Assembly: GCA_947243855.1 (NCBI GenBank)
Contig: CAMXIK010000023.1
Coordinates: forward strand, 1-63,368
From: an uncultured Lachnospiraceae bacterium
GTDB taxonomy: Bacteria > Bacillota > Clostridia > Lachnospirales > Lachnospiraceae
Length of the DNA stretch: 63,368 bases
Direction of reading: 5' to 3'
Below, one piece after another: positions 52,760 through 61,652 of the stretch. The position numbers and the translations under genes are program-made. Under the pieces are notes generated by a model. It saw nothing but the letters and a program-made list of their open reading frames with translations. It did no database searches and was not told the origin of the DNA. The stretch's first letter is position 1. Every line of letters begins with the position of its first letter.

Positions 52760-54283
52760 ATGAACGAACCTGATAACAATAAATCTGATCAGATCATAGA
52801 AGGACTGGAATCTTATACAGATCCCTATGCAATGGAGAGCAGTGCGGATATTTATGCGACGCCGGAGGTTGTGGAGACGGTGGAGGAAGCGGATACCGTG
52901 GAAGTGGTGGACACCCATGGGCTTTTTTCCGGGAAACAGCCGGAAGCCCCCAATACAGATTTCTATGCAAACGTTTCCTATGGCGGTCAGACGCCCTACG
53001 GGAACGGGCAGCAGGAGAACCCGTATCAGCAGGGCGGCGGCTGCAGTGACCAGACACCCTATGGAAACGGCCAGACGCCTTATGGGAACGGGCAGCAGGG
53101 GAATCCTTACAATCCCTACGGCGCTCAGCAGCCCTATGGGAACGGGCAGCAGGGGAATCCCTACAATCCCTACGGCGCTCAGCAGCCCTATGGGAACGGA
53201 CAGCAGGGGAATCCTTACGGCGGCCAGACGCCCAATCCTTACAGCGTACAGCCCTATGCCAATCCCTATCAGCAGCAGGGCGGCGGCAATGGCGGGCAGC
53301 CTCCTTTTGGCGGACAGCCCCCCTATGACAATCCCTATAGTCCTTATGCGATGCCGCAGAAGAAACAGCATACGGGATTGATCGTTGGTATTGTGATCGC
53401 GATTATTGTTCTTTTTCTGATTGCGGTGTTTGCGTTGGCCAGCAAGGCGGTCAATCTGCTCTCGGAGAAGGAGAAGGAAGACCTGCGGCAGGACGTGTAC
53501 GAGTTTGACGACGATGATCGGTATGATATCGACGACTTTCTCTACGACGACGACGAGTTCCACTATGATGACGACTATGACTATGATTACGATGATGATA
53601 CTTTTGGTTATGACGATGATTCCGATTATTTCTATGACTATAATGACGATCGGTATTATACCCTGCACGATGAGATCAGGGATGATCTGAGCTATGGCGT
53701 AGAATTCAGCGGTCTGGATTACGAGACAGAGTATGAGAATGTTTATATAGCCGTGTCTATGCCGGTTGTGCTTGGGGATGATGTGACGAATCTGGCGACG
53801 ATCAACGAGGAGATCCAGCGGGAAGCGAATGAAGTCGTCGAGTTTTTTGAGGAGGAGTATGAGTCCCATATCAAGGAGGACGAGGACGCTTATTTCGAGG
53901 TGGTGCTGGAGCCTTATGTGGCTTACATGGACGAGGATAAGCTGAGTATTGTTTATGATGAGAGAATATACACGGACACGGTTTCGGGCGTATGCCTGAT
54001 CTGCGTTAATGTGGACATGAAGAATGGCGTTGTTCTGGATAATGAGGATATTCTTTCGATCAACGACGATTTTACCGTGGATTTCCGTACAAGGAGCGAC
54101 GAGCAGAACGGGGAGATCGATACCCTTTCCTATATGACGGACCAGCAGATCACAAATTACTTTACATCTGATAACCTGATTGTGTTTTATACGCCGAAGG
54201 GCATGGAGATTGGTTTTAACTATGAGGAGGGGTGGGTGACGGTCACCTACGAGGAGTATGAGCAGTATTTGAACGTATTTTAA
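52760..54283 (+). CDS. Membrane protein with Gly/Gln/Tyr repeats and acidic stalk
   Basis: A 507-residue protein, not matched to a known function. Residues 1-75 are acidic. Residues about 75-200 are low-complexity Pro/Gly/Gln/Asn/Tyr, with the 18-residue repeat YGNGQQGNPYNPYGAQQP twice plus partial copies. One membrane helix follows (LIVGIVIAIIVLFLIAVFAL), then an Asp/Tyr-rich stalk (about 250-300), then a folded C-terminal region (about 310-507) resembling DUF3298/DUF4163-type extracellular domains. The N-terminal repeat is probably cytoplasmic and disordered. It lies 10 bases after cinA and before recA. Confidence 0.8.
   Translation: MNEPDNNKSDQIIEGLESYTDPYAMESSADIYATPEVVETVEEADTVEVVDTHGLFSGKQPEAPNTDFYANVSYGGQTPYGNGQQENPYQQGGGCSDQTPYGNGQTPYGNGQQGNPYNPYGAQQPYGNGQQGNPYNPYGAQQPYGNGQQGNPYGGQTPNPYSVQPYANPYQQQGGGNGGQPPFGGQPPYDNPYSPYAMPQKKQHTGLIVGIVIAIIVLFLIAVFALASKAVNLLSEKEKEDLRQDVYEFDDDDRYDIDDFLYDDDEFHYDDDYDYDYDDDTFGYDDDSDYFYDYNDDRYYTLHDEIRDDLSYGVEFSGLDYETEYENVYIAVSMPVVLGDDVTNLATINEEIQREANEVVEFFEEEYESHIKEDEDAYFEVVLEPYVAYMDEDKLSIVYDERIYTDTVSGVCLICVNVDMKNGVVLDNEDILSINDDFTVDFRTRSDEQNGEIDTLSYMTDQQITNYFTSDNLIVFYTPKGMEIGFNYEEGWVTVTYEEYEQYLNVF
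53081..53220 (+). repeat. 54-bp coding tandem repeat
   Basis: A 54-bp unit starts at 53081 and 53135, nearly identical; a third partial unit runs 53189-53220. It codes for the 18-residue Gly/Gln/Tyr repeat. Copy number may vary between strains by slippage or recombination. Confidence 0.85.
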
Positions 54284-54302
54284 ATAAGGCGGTAAAAGGA
54301 AG

Positions 54303-54335
54303 GACGCTGACATCTGCGGATGCCGGCGTCTTTCT
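54303..54335 (+). terminator. Terminator before recA
   Basis: GACGCTG...CATC (54303-54314) pairs with GATG...CGGCGTC (54319-54330), with one mismatch and a TGCG loop, then TTTCT. It ends the yicC-cinA transcript. The rest of the 313-bp gap up to recA shows no gene; only the promoter and LexA boxes listed separately are evident. Confidence 0.7.
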
Positions 54336-54528
54336 ATAAAGACCCCCTTGCGCACAATCCATATCTTTGATACACTGTTCTTATCTGAGAAAGTGGAATC
54401 TGTTATGCGTACGCATGTCCGGCATTTCGCCACGAATTCCATTATTTTCATTATTGTTTTGGGAAAGGAGGGCAGAGTGTCATTTATGGGACAGTTAGAA
54501 TGATAAGATCATTTTATCAATTTTGAAG

Positions 54529-54576
54529 TTGACAAAATCGAACATCTGTTTTATTCTAAATAAGAACGGATGTTCT
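54529..54576 (+). promoter_or_regulatory. recA promoter with two LexA (SOS) boxes
   Basis: TTGACA (54529-54534), 17 bases, TATTCT (54552-54557). Box 1, CGAACATCTGTTTT (54539-54552), lies between -35 and -10 and fits the Gram-positive CGAAC-N4-GTTCG pattern at most positions. Box 2, GAACGGATGTTC (54564-54575), is a perfect palindromic match to the core and covers the start region. Binding at either would block recA; DNA damage would relieve it. Confidence 0.85.
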
Positions 54577-54596
54577 AAAAGAAGGAGAGCAGACTT

Positions 54597-55679
54597 ATGG
54601 AAAGAGATGAAAAGTTAAAAGCGTTGGATGCGGCCTTAGGGCAGATAGAGAGACAGTACGGAAAGGGAGCCGTCATGAAACTGGGAGACCCTTCTGTGCA
54701 GATGAATGTGGAGACGATCCCCACAGGATCGCTGAGTTTGGACATTGCGCTGGGACTCGGCGGCATTCCGAAGGGAAGGGTGGTCGAGATTTACGGGCCA
54801 GAGTCCAGTGGTAAGACCACGGTTACCTTACATATGATTGCCGAGGTACAGAGACGGGGCGGCATTGCGGGCTTTATTGACGCCGAGCACGCGCTTGATC
54901 CGGTTTATGCGAAGAATATCGGTGTGGATATTGATAATCTTTATATTTCCCAGCCGGATTGCGGTGAGCAGGCCTTGGAGATCACGGAAATGATGGTGCG
55001 CTCTGGGGCGGTGGATATCATAGTGGTGGACTCTGTGGCGGCGCTGGTGCCCAAGGCGGAGATCGACGGCGATATGGGAGACAGCCATGTAGGACTGCAG
55101 GCCAGACTGATGTCCCAAGCTCTCAGAAAGCTCACGGCAGTGATCAGCAAGTCGAACTGTACCGTTATTTTTATCAATCAGCTTCGTGAAAAGGTGGGCG
55201 TTATGTTCGGAAATCCAGAGACGACTACTGGCGGCCGCGCTTTGAAATTCTATTCGTCTGTCAGACTGGATGTGAGAAGGATTGAAGCGCTCAAACAGGG
55301 AGGCGAAGTGATCGGTAACAGAACACGGGTTAAGGTGGTTAAGAATAAGGTGGCGCCGCCATTTAAGGAGGCGGAGTTTGATATCATGTTTGGTCAGGGT
55401 ATTTCCACGCAGGGCGATATTCTAGATTTGGCGGCGGAGAATAATATTATTAACAAGAGCGGCGCGTGGTATGCCTACGAGGGAAACAAGATCGGACAGG
55501 GCAGGGAGAATGCGAAGCAGTATTTGAAAGATAATCCGCAGATCTGCGCCGAGGTGGAGAAACGGGTCAGAGAGCTTTTTAATTTAGAAATTAGCCCAGA
55601 AATGGAGACGCCGGAGAGTAAGAGCGATGCTAAGGCCGGGACGAAGGACGAGGCTAAGACGGCAAAAGAGAAGGATTGA
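54597..55679 (+). CDS. recA: Recombinase RecA
   Basis: The strand-exchange and LexA co-protease protein, 360 residues. Walker A is GPESSGKTT, Walker [13 protein letters not shown], with the family's [22 protein letters not shown] loop. The C-terminus is a charged Lys/Glu/Ala tail. GGAGAG precedes the ATG. It is followed 58 bases later by recX. Confidence 0.98.
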   Translation: MERDEKLKALDAALGQIERQYGKGAVMKLGDPSVQMNVETIPTGSLSLDIALGLGGIPKGRVVEIYGPESSGKTTVTLHMIAEVQRRGGIAGFIDAEHALDPVYAKNIGVDIDNLYISQPDCGEQALEITEMMVRSGAVDIIVVDSVAALVPKAEIDGDMGDSHVGLQARLMSQALRKLTAVISKSNCTVIFINQLREKVGVMFGNPETTTGGRALKFYSSVRLDVRRIEALKQGGEVIGNRTRVKVVKNKVAPPFKEAEFDIMFGQGISTQGDILDLAAENNIINKSGAWYAYEGNKIGQGRENAKQYLKDNPQICAEVEKRVRELFNLEISPEMETPESKSDAKAGTKDEAKTAKEKD

Positions 55680-55737
55680 CGGAAAGAGAAATAGAAAAAC
55701 GGGAAAAACCTGAAAGAGACAGCATACGGAGAGAATT

Positions 55738-56355
55738 ATGATCGTTACGCAGATAACCGGCATTACTAAGGGCCGCTATCGAATCTATATAGAGGAAAAG
55801 CCAGCTTTCGTTTTATACCGGGGCGAGGTGAGACGGCTTGACATCAGGGAGGGAGAAGCGGTTTCCGAGGATGTCCTGCGGGAAATTCACGAGGAAATTC
55901 TTCCCGCAAGGGCGAAACGGCGGGCCATGAATCTCCTGCAGAGCAGGGATTATACGGAAAGCGGCCTGCGGGAGAAGCTGCGGGGCGGCGATTACCCGGA
56001 AAACTGTATCGAGGAGGCGCTTGCCTATGTGAAATCTTATGGTTATGTAGACGACCTCCGATATGCAAAAGATTTTATTGCTTATAATCTGGACAGAAAG
56101 AGCAGGACGCGGATCGAACAGGATTTGATGAGAAAGGGAATCACGAAAGATATCGTTCGGGCCGTCTTCGAGGAATTGGAGGGGGAAGGGACGAGACAGG
56201 ATGAGGAGGCGATGATCCGCAGTCTCTTGGAAAAGAAAAAGTATGACCCGAAAACGGCGGCAAGACAGGATAAACAGAGAATGTACGCATTCTTATACCG
56301 CAGAGGCTTTCATACCGAGGCGATTAACAGAGCTCTTTTGCTTGACATAACATAA
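55738..56355 (+). CDS. recX: Regulatory protein RecX
   Basis: A 205-residue RecA modulator built of three-helix repeats. Recognisable segments are ALNLL-like AMNLLQSRDYTESGLREKL, YVKSYGYVDDLRYAKDFI and SRTRIEQDLMRKGI, with RGFHTEAINRAL at the end. It probably shares the recA transcript and limits filament growth. Confidence 0.93.
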   Translation: MIVTQITGITKGRYRIYIEEKPAFVLYRGEVRRLDIREGEAVSEDVLREIHEEILPARAKRRAMNLLQSRDYTESGLREKLRGGDYPENCIEEALAYVKSYGYVDDLRYAKDFIAYNLDRKSRTRIEQDLMRKGITKDIVRAVFEELEGEGTRQDEEAMIRSLLEKKKYDPKTAARQDKQRMYAFLYRRGFHTEAINRALLLDIT

Positions 56356-56370
56356 AATTCAGTATAAAAT
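56342..56370 (+). promoter_or_regulatory. Promoter of rny
   Basis: TTGACA (56342-56347), 17 bases, TAAAAT (56365-56370). The -35 overlaps the end of recX. Transcripts would have a leader of about 100 bases before rny. Confidence 0.7.
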
Positions 56371-56478
56371 TATTTTGTTGTAGTTTTGCTAACTATCGGG
56401 CTGTTATGTATGAAAAATGACAGCCGTCAATAGATTTGGTAATGTACAATGAAAACTAAATAAGGAGGTGCTCCTGTA

Positions 56479-58029
56479 ATGTGGTGGCAAGTTTTGTTAG
56501 CAATAGCTGTCACACTGGTGATCTCTATTCCGGCGACTGCGGTGATCGCGACCAACTATCATAAAAAGATGACGGAAGCGAAGCTTGGCAATGCGGACGA
56601 GAAAGCCAGAGAGATCATTGACGAAGCTCTCAAGACTGCTGAGACGAAGAAGCGCGAATCATTGCTTGAGGTCAAGGAAGAGTCCATTCGTACGAAGAAT
56701 GAGCTTGATAAGGAAATCAAGGAACGGCGTGCAGAGGCGCAGCGTTATGAACGCCGGGTACAGCAGAAGGAAGAGAACATCGACAAGAAAGCGGACGCTA
56801 TTGAGAAGAAAGAAGCGAGCTTGGCGGAGAAGGAAGAAGCTCTTGCGAAGCAGCGCGAAGAAATTTCCAAACTGAGCGAACAAAGATTACAGGAACTGGA
56901 ACGAATCTCTGGATTAACCTCCGAACAGGCAAAAGATTATCTGTTGAAAATTGTTGAAGATGAAGTGAAACACGAAACTGCTGTCATGGTCAAGGAGATG
57001 GAGAGCAGGGCGAAGGAGGAAGCGGACAAGAAGGCAAAGGAGTATGTCGTTACAGCCATTCAGAAATGTGCGGCAGACCATGTGTCCGAGACCACGATTT
57101 CCGTGGTACAGCTTCCCAATGATGAGATGAAGGGCAGGATCATCGGTAGAGAGGGACGTAACATCAGAACTCTGGAGACGATGACAGGCGTGGATTTGAT
57201 TATTGACGATACGCCTGAGGCTGTTATCCTTTCCGGGTTTGACCCGATCCGAAGAGAGGTAGCAAGGATCGCACTCGAAAAGCTGATTGTGGACGGGCGT
57301 ATTCATCCGGCCAGAATCGAAGAGATGGTCGAGAAGGCGCAGAAGGAAGTCGAAGTTATGATCAAAGAGGAGGGCGAAGCAGCCACCCTCGAGGTCGGTG
57401 TACATGGTATCCATCCGGAATTGGTCAGACTGCTGGGTAAGATGAAGTTTAGAACCAGTTATGGACAGAACGCTTTGAAGCATTCTGTTGAAGTGGCGCA
57501 GTTGTCCGGTCTGCTGGCGGCAGAAATGGGATTGGATGTCAGGATGGCGAAACGTGCGGGATTGCTGCACGATATCGGTAAGGCAGTGGATCATGAAATG
57601 GAAGGTTCCCACATTCAGCTGGGTGTGGAGCTTTGCAGAAAGTATAAGGAAGGTCCGGTTGTCATCAATGCGGTAGAATCCCATCACGGCGATGTGGAGG
57701 CGCAGACATTGATTGCATGTCTGGTACAGGCAGCCGATACGATTTCAGCGGCGAGACCGGGTGCAAGAAGAGAAACATTAGAAACATATACAACAAGACT
57801 AAAACAATTAGAAGACATCACAAACAATTTCAAAGGTGTGGATAAATCTTTTGCTATTCAGGCAGGTAGAGAGATTCGTGTAATGGTAGTTCCAGAACAG
57901 ATCAGTGATTCTGATATGGTGCTGCTCGCGAGGGATATTTCTAAGCAGATAGAAGCGGAATTGGAATATCCGGGACAGATTAAAGTAAATGTGATTCGTG
58001 AGAGCCGTGTCATAGACTATGCCAAATAG
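56479..58029 (+). CDS. rny: Ribonuclease Y
   Basis: A membrane-anchored endoribonuclease that starts mRNA decay in Firmicutes, 516 residues. An N-terminal membrane helix ([20 protein letters not shown]), a long coiled coil (about 40-200), a KH domain ([19 protein letters not shown]) and an HD domain with [12 protein letters not shown]. The start codon follows AAGGAGG. The gene ends in a strong terminator. Confidence 0.96.
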   Translation: MWWQVLLAIAVTLVISIPATAVIATNYHKKMTEAKLGNADEKAREIIDEALKTAETKKRESLLEVKEESIRTKNELDKEIKERRAEAQRYERRVQQKEENIDKKADAIEKKEASLAEKEEALAKQREEISKLSEQRLQELERISGLTSEQAKDYLLKIVEDEVKHETAVMVKEMESRAKEEADKKAKEYVVTAIQKCAADHVSETTISVVQLPNDEMKGRIIGREGRNIRTLETMTGVDLIIDDTPEAVILSGFDPIRREVARIALEKLIVDGRIHPARIEEMVEKAQKEVEVMIKEEGEAATLEVGVHGIHPELVRLLGKMKFRTSYGQNALKHSVEVAQLSGLLAAEMGLDVRMAKRAGLLHDIGKAVDHEMEGSHIQLGVELCRKYKEGPVVINAVESHHGDVEAQTLIACLVQAADTISAARPGARRETLETYTTRLKQLEDITNNFKGVDKSFAIQAGREIRVMVVPEQISDSDMVLLARDISKQIEAELEYPGQIKVNVIRESRVIDYAK

Positions 58030-58037
58030 TACGAAAG

Positions 58038-58068
58038 ACCCCGCAGAGTATCCTGCGGGGTTTCTTTG
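58038..58068 (+). terminator. Terminator of rny
   Basis: ACCCCGCAG (58038-58046) pairs with CTGCGGGGT (58053-58061), then TTCTTT. It is a strong intrinsic terminator marking the end of the conserved block and the start of AT-rich accessory DNA. Confidence 0.9.
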
Positions 58069-58104
58069 GGTAATCAATTTTTTGTGGGATTTGTCTGAGG
58101 ACGG

Positions 58105-58184
58105 TTTGAGGGTCTGGTATGTATGTCGGATTCTTTGCTAAGATAGAGACTATATTTCTTTTGAACATGCGATCTGATTGCGCT
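58105..58184. repeat. Left copy of cassette-flanking repeat
   Basis: Three blocks appear in order: TTTGAGGGTCTGG (58105-58117), CTTTGCTAAGAT (58133-58144) and ATGCGATCTGATTGCGCT (58167-58184). The same blocks occur in the same order and orientation at 61821-61878, past the third cassette gene. This copy has 22 extra bases before the last block and has lost the hairpin seen in the right copy. Confidence 0.75.
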
Positions 58185-58208
58185 TTAAAACGTAATACTC
58201 AATTAATA

Positions 58209-58238
58209 TTGACTTACATGTTTTAATTATGATAAGAT
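58209..58238 (+). promoter_or_regulatory. Probable promoter of the accessory cassette
   Basis: TTGACT (58209-58214), 18 bases, TAAGAT (58233-58238). It lies about 50 bases before a small reading frame and 160 before the nitrilase-like gene. AT-rich surroundings reduce certainty. Confidence 0.45.
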
Positions 58239-58287
58239 ATAAATGACTACAAAAAAGTGGTGATAAATAAAATTTGGAGTGAAAGAA

Positions 58288-58377
58288 ATGAGAAAGTATT
58301 ATTTAGTATTAGGGAATCTGCTGACACGATATTGGAGGTTATATGATATAGGAAAATTACATTTTTATATAAGATAA
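58288..58377 (+). CDS. Possible 29-residue leader peptide
   Basis: A reading frame of 29 codons beginning MRKYYLVLGNLL, basic and aromatic-rich. GGAG (58276-58279) lies eight bases before the ATG, an ideal ribosome site. It ends 19 bases before the nitrilase-like gene. It could be a leader peptide, a small membrane protein, or chance; no family was recognised. Confidence 0.35.
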   Translation: MRKYYLVLGNLLTRYWRLYDIGKLHFYIR

Positions 58378-58396
58378 AATAATAAAGGACAAAGAG

Positions 58397-59965
58397 ATGG
58401 AACTGTATGAATATATTTGTGAAAATAGAGAGAAAATAAAATCAGATTTTGATATAGCGGCGTTAGGTTATGAATATCTGATAGGAAAAATAGGGATATT
58501 AGGACAATCAAATTTTATTGGTCAATATTTGGTGATGCCAGAGAAAAGGATGAAAGGTTACAACCCAAATTTGGGTATGTTAAGAAAGTTTGCTGAACAA
58601 ATCGAGTTTGTATTGTGCAACAGTTGTTATTTTTTGGATGTAAAACTAGATGAAATTCTTGATTATATTTCTTTTGTGAAGCAGAAACTTAAACCTTTTG
58701 GAGAAACTGTATATAATGAAGCTACGATAGCATATCATTTGCTATTGGGATTTGATCTTTACGCCGAAAATTATTTTAAGGATAGCCAACCAGCACCTTT
58801 AAATATCGGATGCCAAACGAAAGCTTATTTTTACTGTTGTCAAAAAGGAGGAATGATTACAGCAGCCTCAAAAGAATTACGATTTAGAAAACGAATACTT
58901 CCTACAGAACTTAGAAATACGTTTACCTGTTTGAGAATTTTAGAAAGGGTGGAATTGCCAGTTGGGGTGGATCCGCCCCAAATGTCTACTTTGTATATTT
59001 ATGAGAAAGACGAAGACAGAAACCAAATCATTAAAGATCAAAAATTAAATATAACGATTATTCCGTTCGGAAGAAAGACGATATTTGGCTTTGAAAAGTA
59101 TAGGAGTGCTTCTTTTCGCGTGAAATACAGGGAGGCACAAAAAAAGAAGGACATTGAAAAAGCACTTCATTTGTTAGATATGGCGATTTTGAGGGGCGCA
59201 AACATTGTTGTTTTTCCCGAATATGTTTGTTTTCCCGAAATGCAGGAGAGAATTAGTAAATATTTGAGAAAAACACATATTGAGGAGCCGGATAAAATTA
59301 AGAAGCTTCTTTTAGTTGTGGCAGGAAGCGGGTGGACAGAAGATGATAACAATGTTTGTATAATTTACAGCTATGATGGTTTCCTTCTGGGAAAACAATA
59401 TAAATATGCGCCGTTTAATAATGAAGTGAAGATATTGACAGGGGCAGGAAAAAAACAAAAAGAAATTTGGATTGAGGGGTTGAATAATCCGGGGAAAGAA
59501 TCTTCTGTCGTCCAAATACCTAAAATTGGTAGCGTTATGAGTGCCATTTGCAAGGATATTTCCAGCCGTGATTTTTCAGAAAAGATGGCACGGGCTTTTC
59601 AAATAGATTTTCTCATGGTTCCGGCCTATAGTTCTTCTCTTAGACATGCATTTCAAAACCAACTTAAGAGTATTACAGAGACAAATATGGAGACTTGCTC
59701 GGTTGTATGTAATTGTTGTGCCGGGATAAAAGAAGAACGATGGAAAACAACAAAAGAGCGCGGGATGGTGATTATGCCTTGTAAAAGCGATACTGATACT
59801 GTAGTAGGTGCGAAGTGTCGGAATGTTTTGATTAAGAATATAATATTAGATAAATGCATGGCATGTGAGCAATGTGGCGAATGCATGTTTACCCTGTCGC
59901 TCAATTTTTGTACGCAAAACGTAAAGAAAGGAACAATGCTGAGTATAAAGCATTCTATAAACTAA
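58397..59965 (+). CDS. Nitrilase-fold (CN hydrolase) protein with C-terminal Cys cluster
   Basis: A 522-residue protein. Residues about 1-215 are not recognised. From about 215 on, a carbon-nitrogen hydrolase domain is suggested by the triad order: Glu275 in VVFPEYVCFPE, Lys336 in KQYKYAPFNN and Cys385 in SAICKDISS. The spacings are plausible for nitrilases. Cys487, 490, 493 and 496 form CxxCxxCxxC near the end, which could bind zinc or an Fe-S cluster. It is not a reverse transcriptase; no YxDD is seen. AT-rich codon use marks it as acquired. AAAGGA precedes the ATG. It probably works with the two genes downstream. Confidence 0.65.
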   Translation: MELYEYICENREKIKSDFDIAALGYEYLIGKIGILGQSNFIGQYLVMPEKRMKGYNPNLGMLRKFAEQIEFVLCNSCYFLDVKLDEILDYISFVKQKLKPFGETVYNEATIAYHLLLGFDLYAENYFKDSQPAPLNIGCQTKAYFYCCQKGGMITAASKELRFRKRILPTELRNTFTCLRILERVELPVGVDPPQMSTLYIYEKDEDRNQIIKDQKLNITIIPFGRKTIFGFEKYRSASFRVKYREAQKKKDIEKALHLLDMAILRGANIVVFPEYVCFPEMQERISKYLRKTHIEEPDKIKKLLLVVAGSGWTEDDNNVCIIYSYDGFLLGKQYKYAPFNNEVKILTGAGKKQKEIWIEGLNNPGKESSVVQIPKIGSVMSAICKDISSRDFSEKMARAFQIDFLMVPAYSSSLRHAFQNQLKSITETNMETCSVVCNCCAGIKEERWKTTKERGMVIMPCKSDTDTVVGAKCRNVLIKNIILDKCMACEQCGECMFTLSLNFCTQNVKKGTMLSIKHSIN

Positions 59966-59979
59966 GTTTTGAAAAGGTC

Positions 59980-60008
59980 TTGCAAGTTGATAGAAAAATA
60001 TATATAAT
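59980..60008 (+). promoter_or_regulatory. Promoter of the winged-helix gene
   Basis: TTGCAA (59980-59985), 17 bases, TATAAT (60003-60008). The winged-helix gene therefore can be expressed independently. AGGATGATCCT (60045-60055), a small inverted repeat overlapping the ribosome site, could be an operator or mask the site. Confidence 0.65.
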
Positions 60009-60060
60009 ATTGTTTAGCAACTGTTAAGCGGTTACGGATTTGGGAGGATGATCCTGTTAA

Positions 60061-60945
60061 ATGAGTTATCATGCAAAATTTAAATTCAATGAAATTCTTG
60101 AAACCATTCGCAGCATATTATATTCATCAAAAAATTTGTTACAGGATCAGATTTTCTATTTTATGGAAAAGCTGGCGGGAATAGGAAATGATCTGGACGA
60201 TATATCTAATATAAAGTCTTATATAGATGTAAAGAGACGGTTAGATGAAGTGTGGCAGTATCGTCAATGGAGGGATATGACTGCTGAGCAGGCATTTCTT
60301 TATGGGCAGTTATATGGATGCTTTAAATTATTCCATTATAGAGAAAAGGAACAGAAAAATAATGAGCGACTTGATTTCCTGATTTCAAAATATAGAAGTA
60401 AGCAATGGTTATTTCAGGCGATCGATAAAAATCCGGGCATTCAGCATAAAGATCTTGCGGTAAAAGGAGCTATAACGTCGGCCCGACTTTCTCAAATTAT
60501 GGATGAAGAGGACGTACAGGATCTGGTTAGTAATCGAATATCCGGGAGGGAGAAATACTATTTTCTTGGACCACTTGGGAAAAAAATGGTGGAAAGATTG
60601 GATAATGAAAAATACGATTTTCGAAATATGGACGAAGAGCATTTGATATCAGTTCCTCAATTATCTTCTGAGATATTGTCTTCTTATTTTTTGAATAATA
60701 ATGTATATACAGGGAATGTGAAACATAATATACTTAGTATTCATGTTGATTATTTTAAGCTTAAACAGTCAAAGATAATTTTTAGTGATTATATGTTGGA
60801 ATATGATACAGAAGAAAAAGAGATATTTCAAGAAGAAATGCAAACTGAGGATAAATACGGATTAGTTTCATCAATAAAGGAGAATTTTGGCGAAAGCAAT
60901 ATTCACCAGGCGGAAGAAGAGGTTTTTAACTTCATAGGTGTTTAG
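60061..60945 (+). CDS. Winged-helix protein of unknown function
   Basis: A 294-residue protein. Residues about 118-185 look like a winged helix: LFQAIDKNPGIQHKDLAVK, then TSARLSQIMDEEDVQDLV as the recognition helix region, and a wing ending YYFLGPLGKKMVERL. The N-terminal 100 residues are helical and charged; the C-terminal 100 are acidic and unrecognised. It is probably the cassette's DNA-binding regulator, or its sensor. AT-rich like its neighbours. GGGAGG is 13 bases before the ATG, a rather long gap. Confidence 0.6.
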   Translation: MSYHAKFKFNEILETIRSILYSSKNLLQDQIFYFMEKLAGIGNDLDDISNIKSYIDVKRRLDEVWQYRQWRDMTAEQAFLYGQLYGCFKLFHYREKEQKNNERLDFLISKYRSKQWLFQAIDKNPGIQHKDLAVKGAITSARLSQIMDEEDVQDLVSNRISGREKYYFLGPLGKKMVERLDNEKYDFRNMDEEHLISVPQLSSEILSSYFLNNNVYTGNVKHNILSIHVDYFKLKQSKIIFSDYMLEYDTEEKEIFQEEMQTEDKYGLVSSIKENFGESNIHQAEEEVFNFIGV

Positions 60946-60980
60946 TGGAGATAATCTTGGTAAGAAGAGGATTAATAAAT

Positions 60981-61652
60981 ATGGAAGAAATATTAAAACT
61001 TATTAAGCAATATGATGGAGAAGTTTATGATCTGTGCTATAAATTATTAAAAGAGAGCGAGAAACAGGTAGAAGTGTTTCAGTATGTGTGTGAAAATTTA
61101 TTGGAAAAGCCGGAAATTCCTACAATTAAGATCGAGGAATATTTTAATAAAGACGAAATTGAAGAATATAAATCTATGTATGGGGATATGGTGGATGGCA
61201 TAATTGAAAGTACAATTAAAAGATGCGATTATGGAACTATTAAACCGGAAGATTTTTATAAATATCTATGGAAAAGTTATTCGGCTAATTTGACTTCATT
61301 AAAAGAATTGGCGTTTGCATTTTATTACACAGTAATTGATCGTAAGATTCCTTATATTTATGTGGGAAAACCTTTAAGCATGGAGACGGATAAATATAAA
61401 GAGATTCTTAAAAATAGTGAGGATTATATAAAAAAGATTGATTATATATTTAGTTTATCTTATAAACAAAAAACCGAGACGGCATCTTTGATTTTACAAT
61501 GCATAAATGACATAGGTGATTATGAAACGAAAGTTGTCATGTTGGCTCGGGTGCTAGATTTAAATTATCTAAAAAGAAAAACGGGTGGAAATATTGATAT
61601 CGGACGTATGATCCGTACAATAGAAAAAGAAAGGCGAAAGCCAAATCCATAG
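60981..61652 (+). CDS. Unknown helical protein, third cassette gene
   Basis: A 223-residue protein that I do not recognise. It is rich in Lys, Glu, Ile and Tyr and appears mostly helical, without a signal peptide or membrane helix. Notable segments are the KRCDYGTIKPEDFYKYLW helix region and DRKIPYIYVGKPLSME. The ATG at 60981 follows AGAGG ten bases upstream; a GTG at 60945 overlapping the previous stop is less likely. It ends the cassette before the terminator at 61826. Confidence 0.6.
   Translation: MEEILKLIKQYDGEVYDLCYKLLKESEKQVEVFQYVCENLLEKPEIPTIKIEEYFNKDEIEEYKSMYGDMVDGIIESTIKRCDYGTIKPEDFYKYLWKSYSANLTSLKELAFAFYYTVIDRKIPYIYVGKPLSMETDKYKEILKNSEDYIKKIDYIFSLSYKQKTETASLILQCINDIGDYETKVVMLARVLDLNYLKRKTGGNIDIGRMIRTIEKERRKPNP

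Noticed and set aside
52655..54451. 598-codon open frame on the minus strand
   Set aside because: It is antisense to cinA and the repeat-rich membrane protein; its length comes from low-complexity codons, and its sequence is Ile/Val/Arg-rich without a recognisable fold or ribosome site.
58397..59965. Defence reverse transcriptase with nitrilase domain
   Set aside because: No YxDD or other polymerase motif was found in the 215-residue N-terminus; only the nitrilase-like part is supported.
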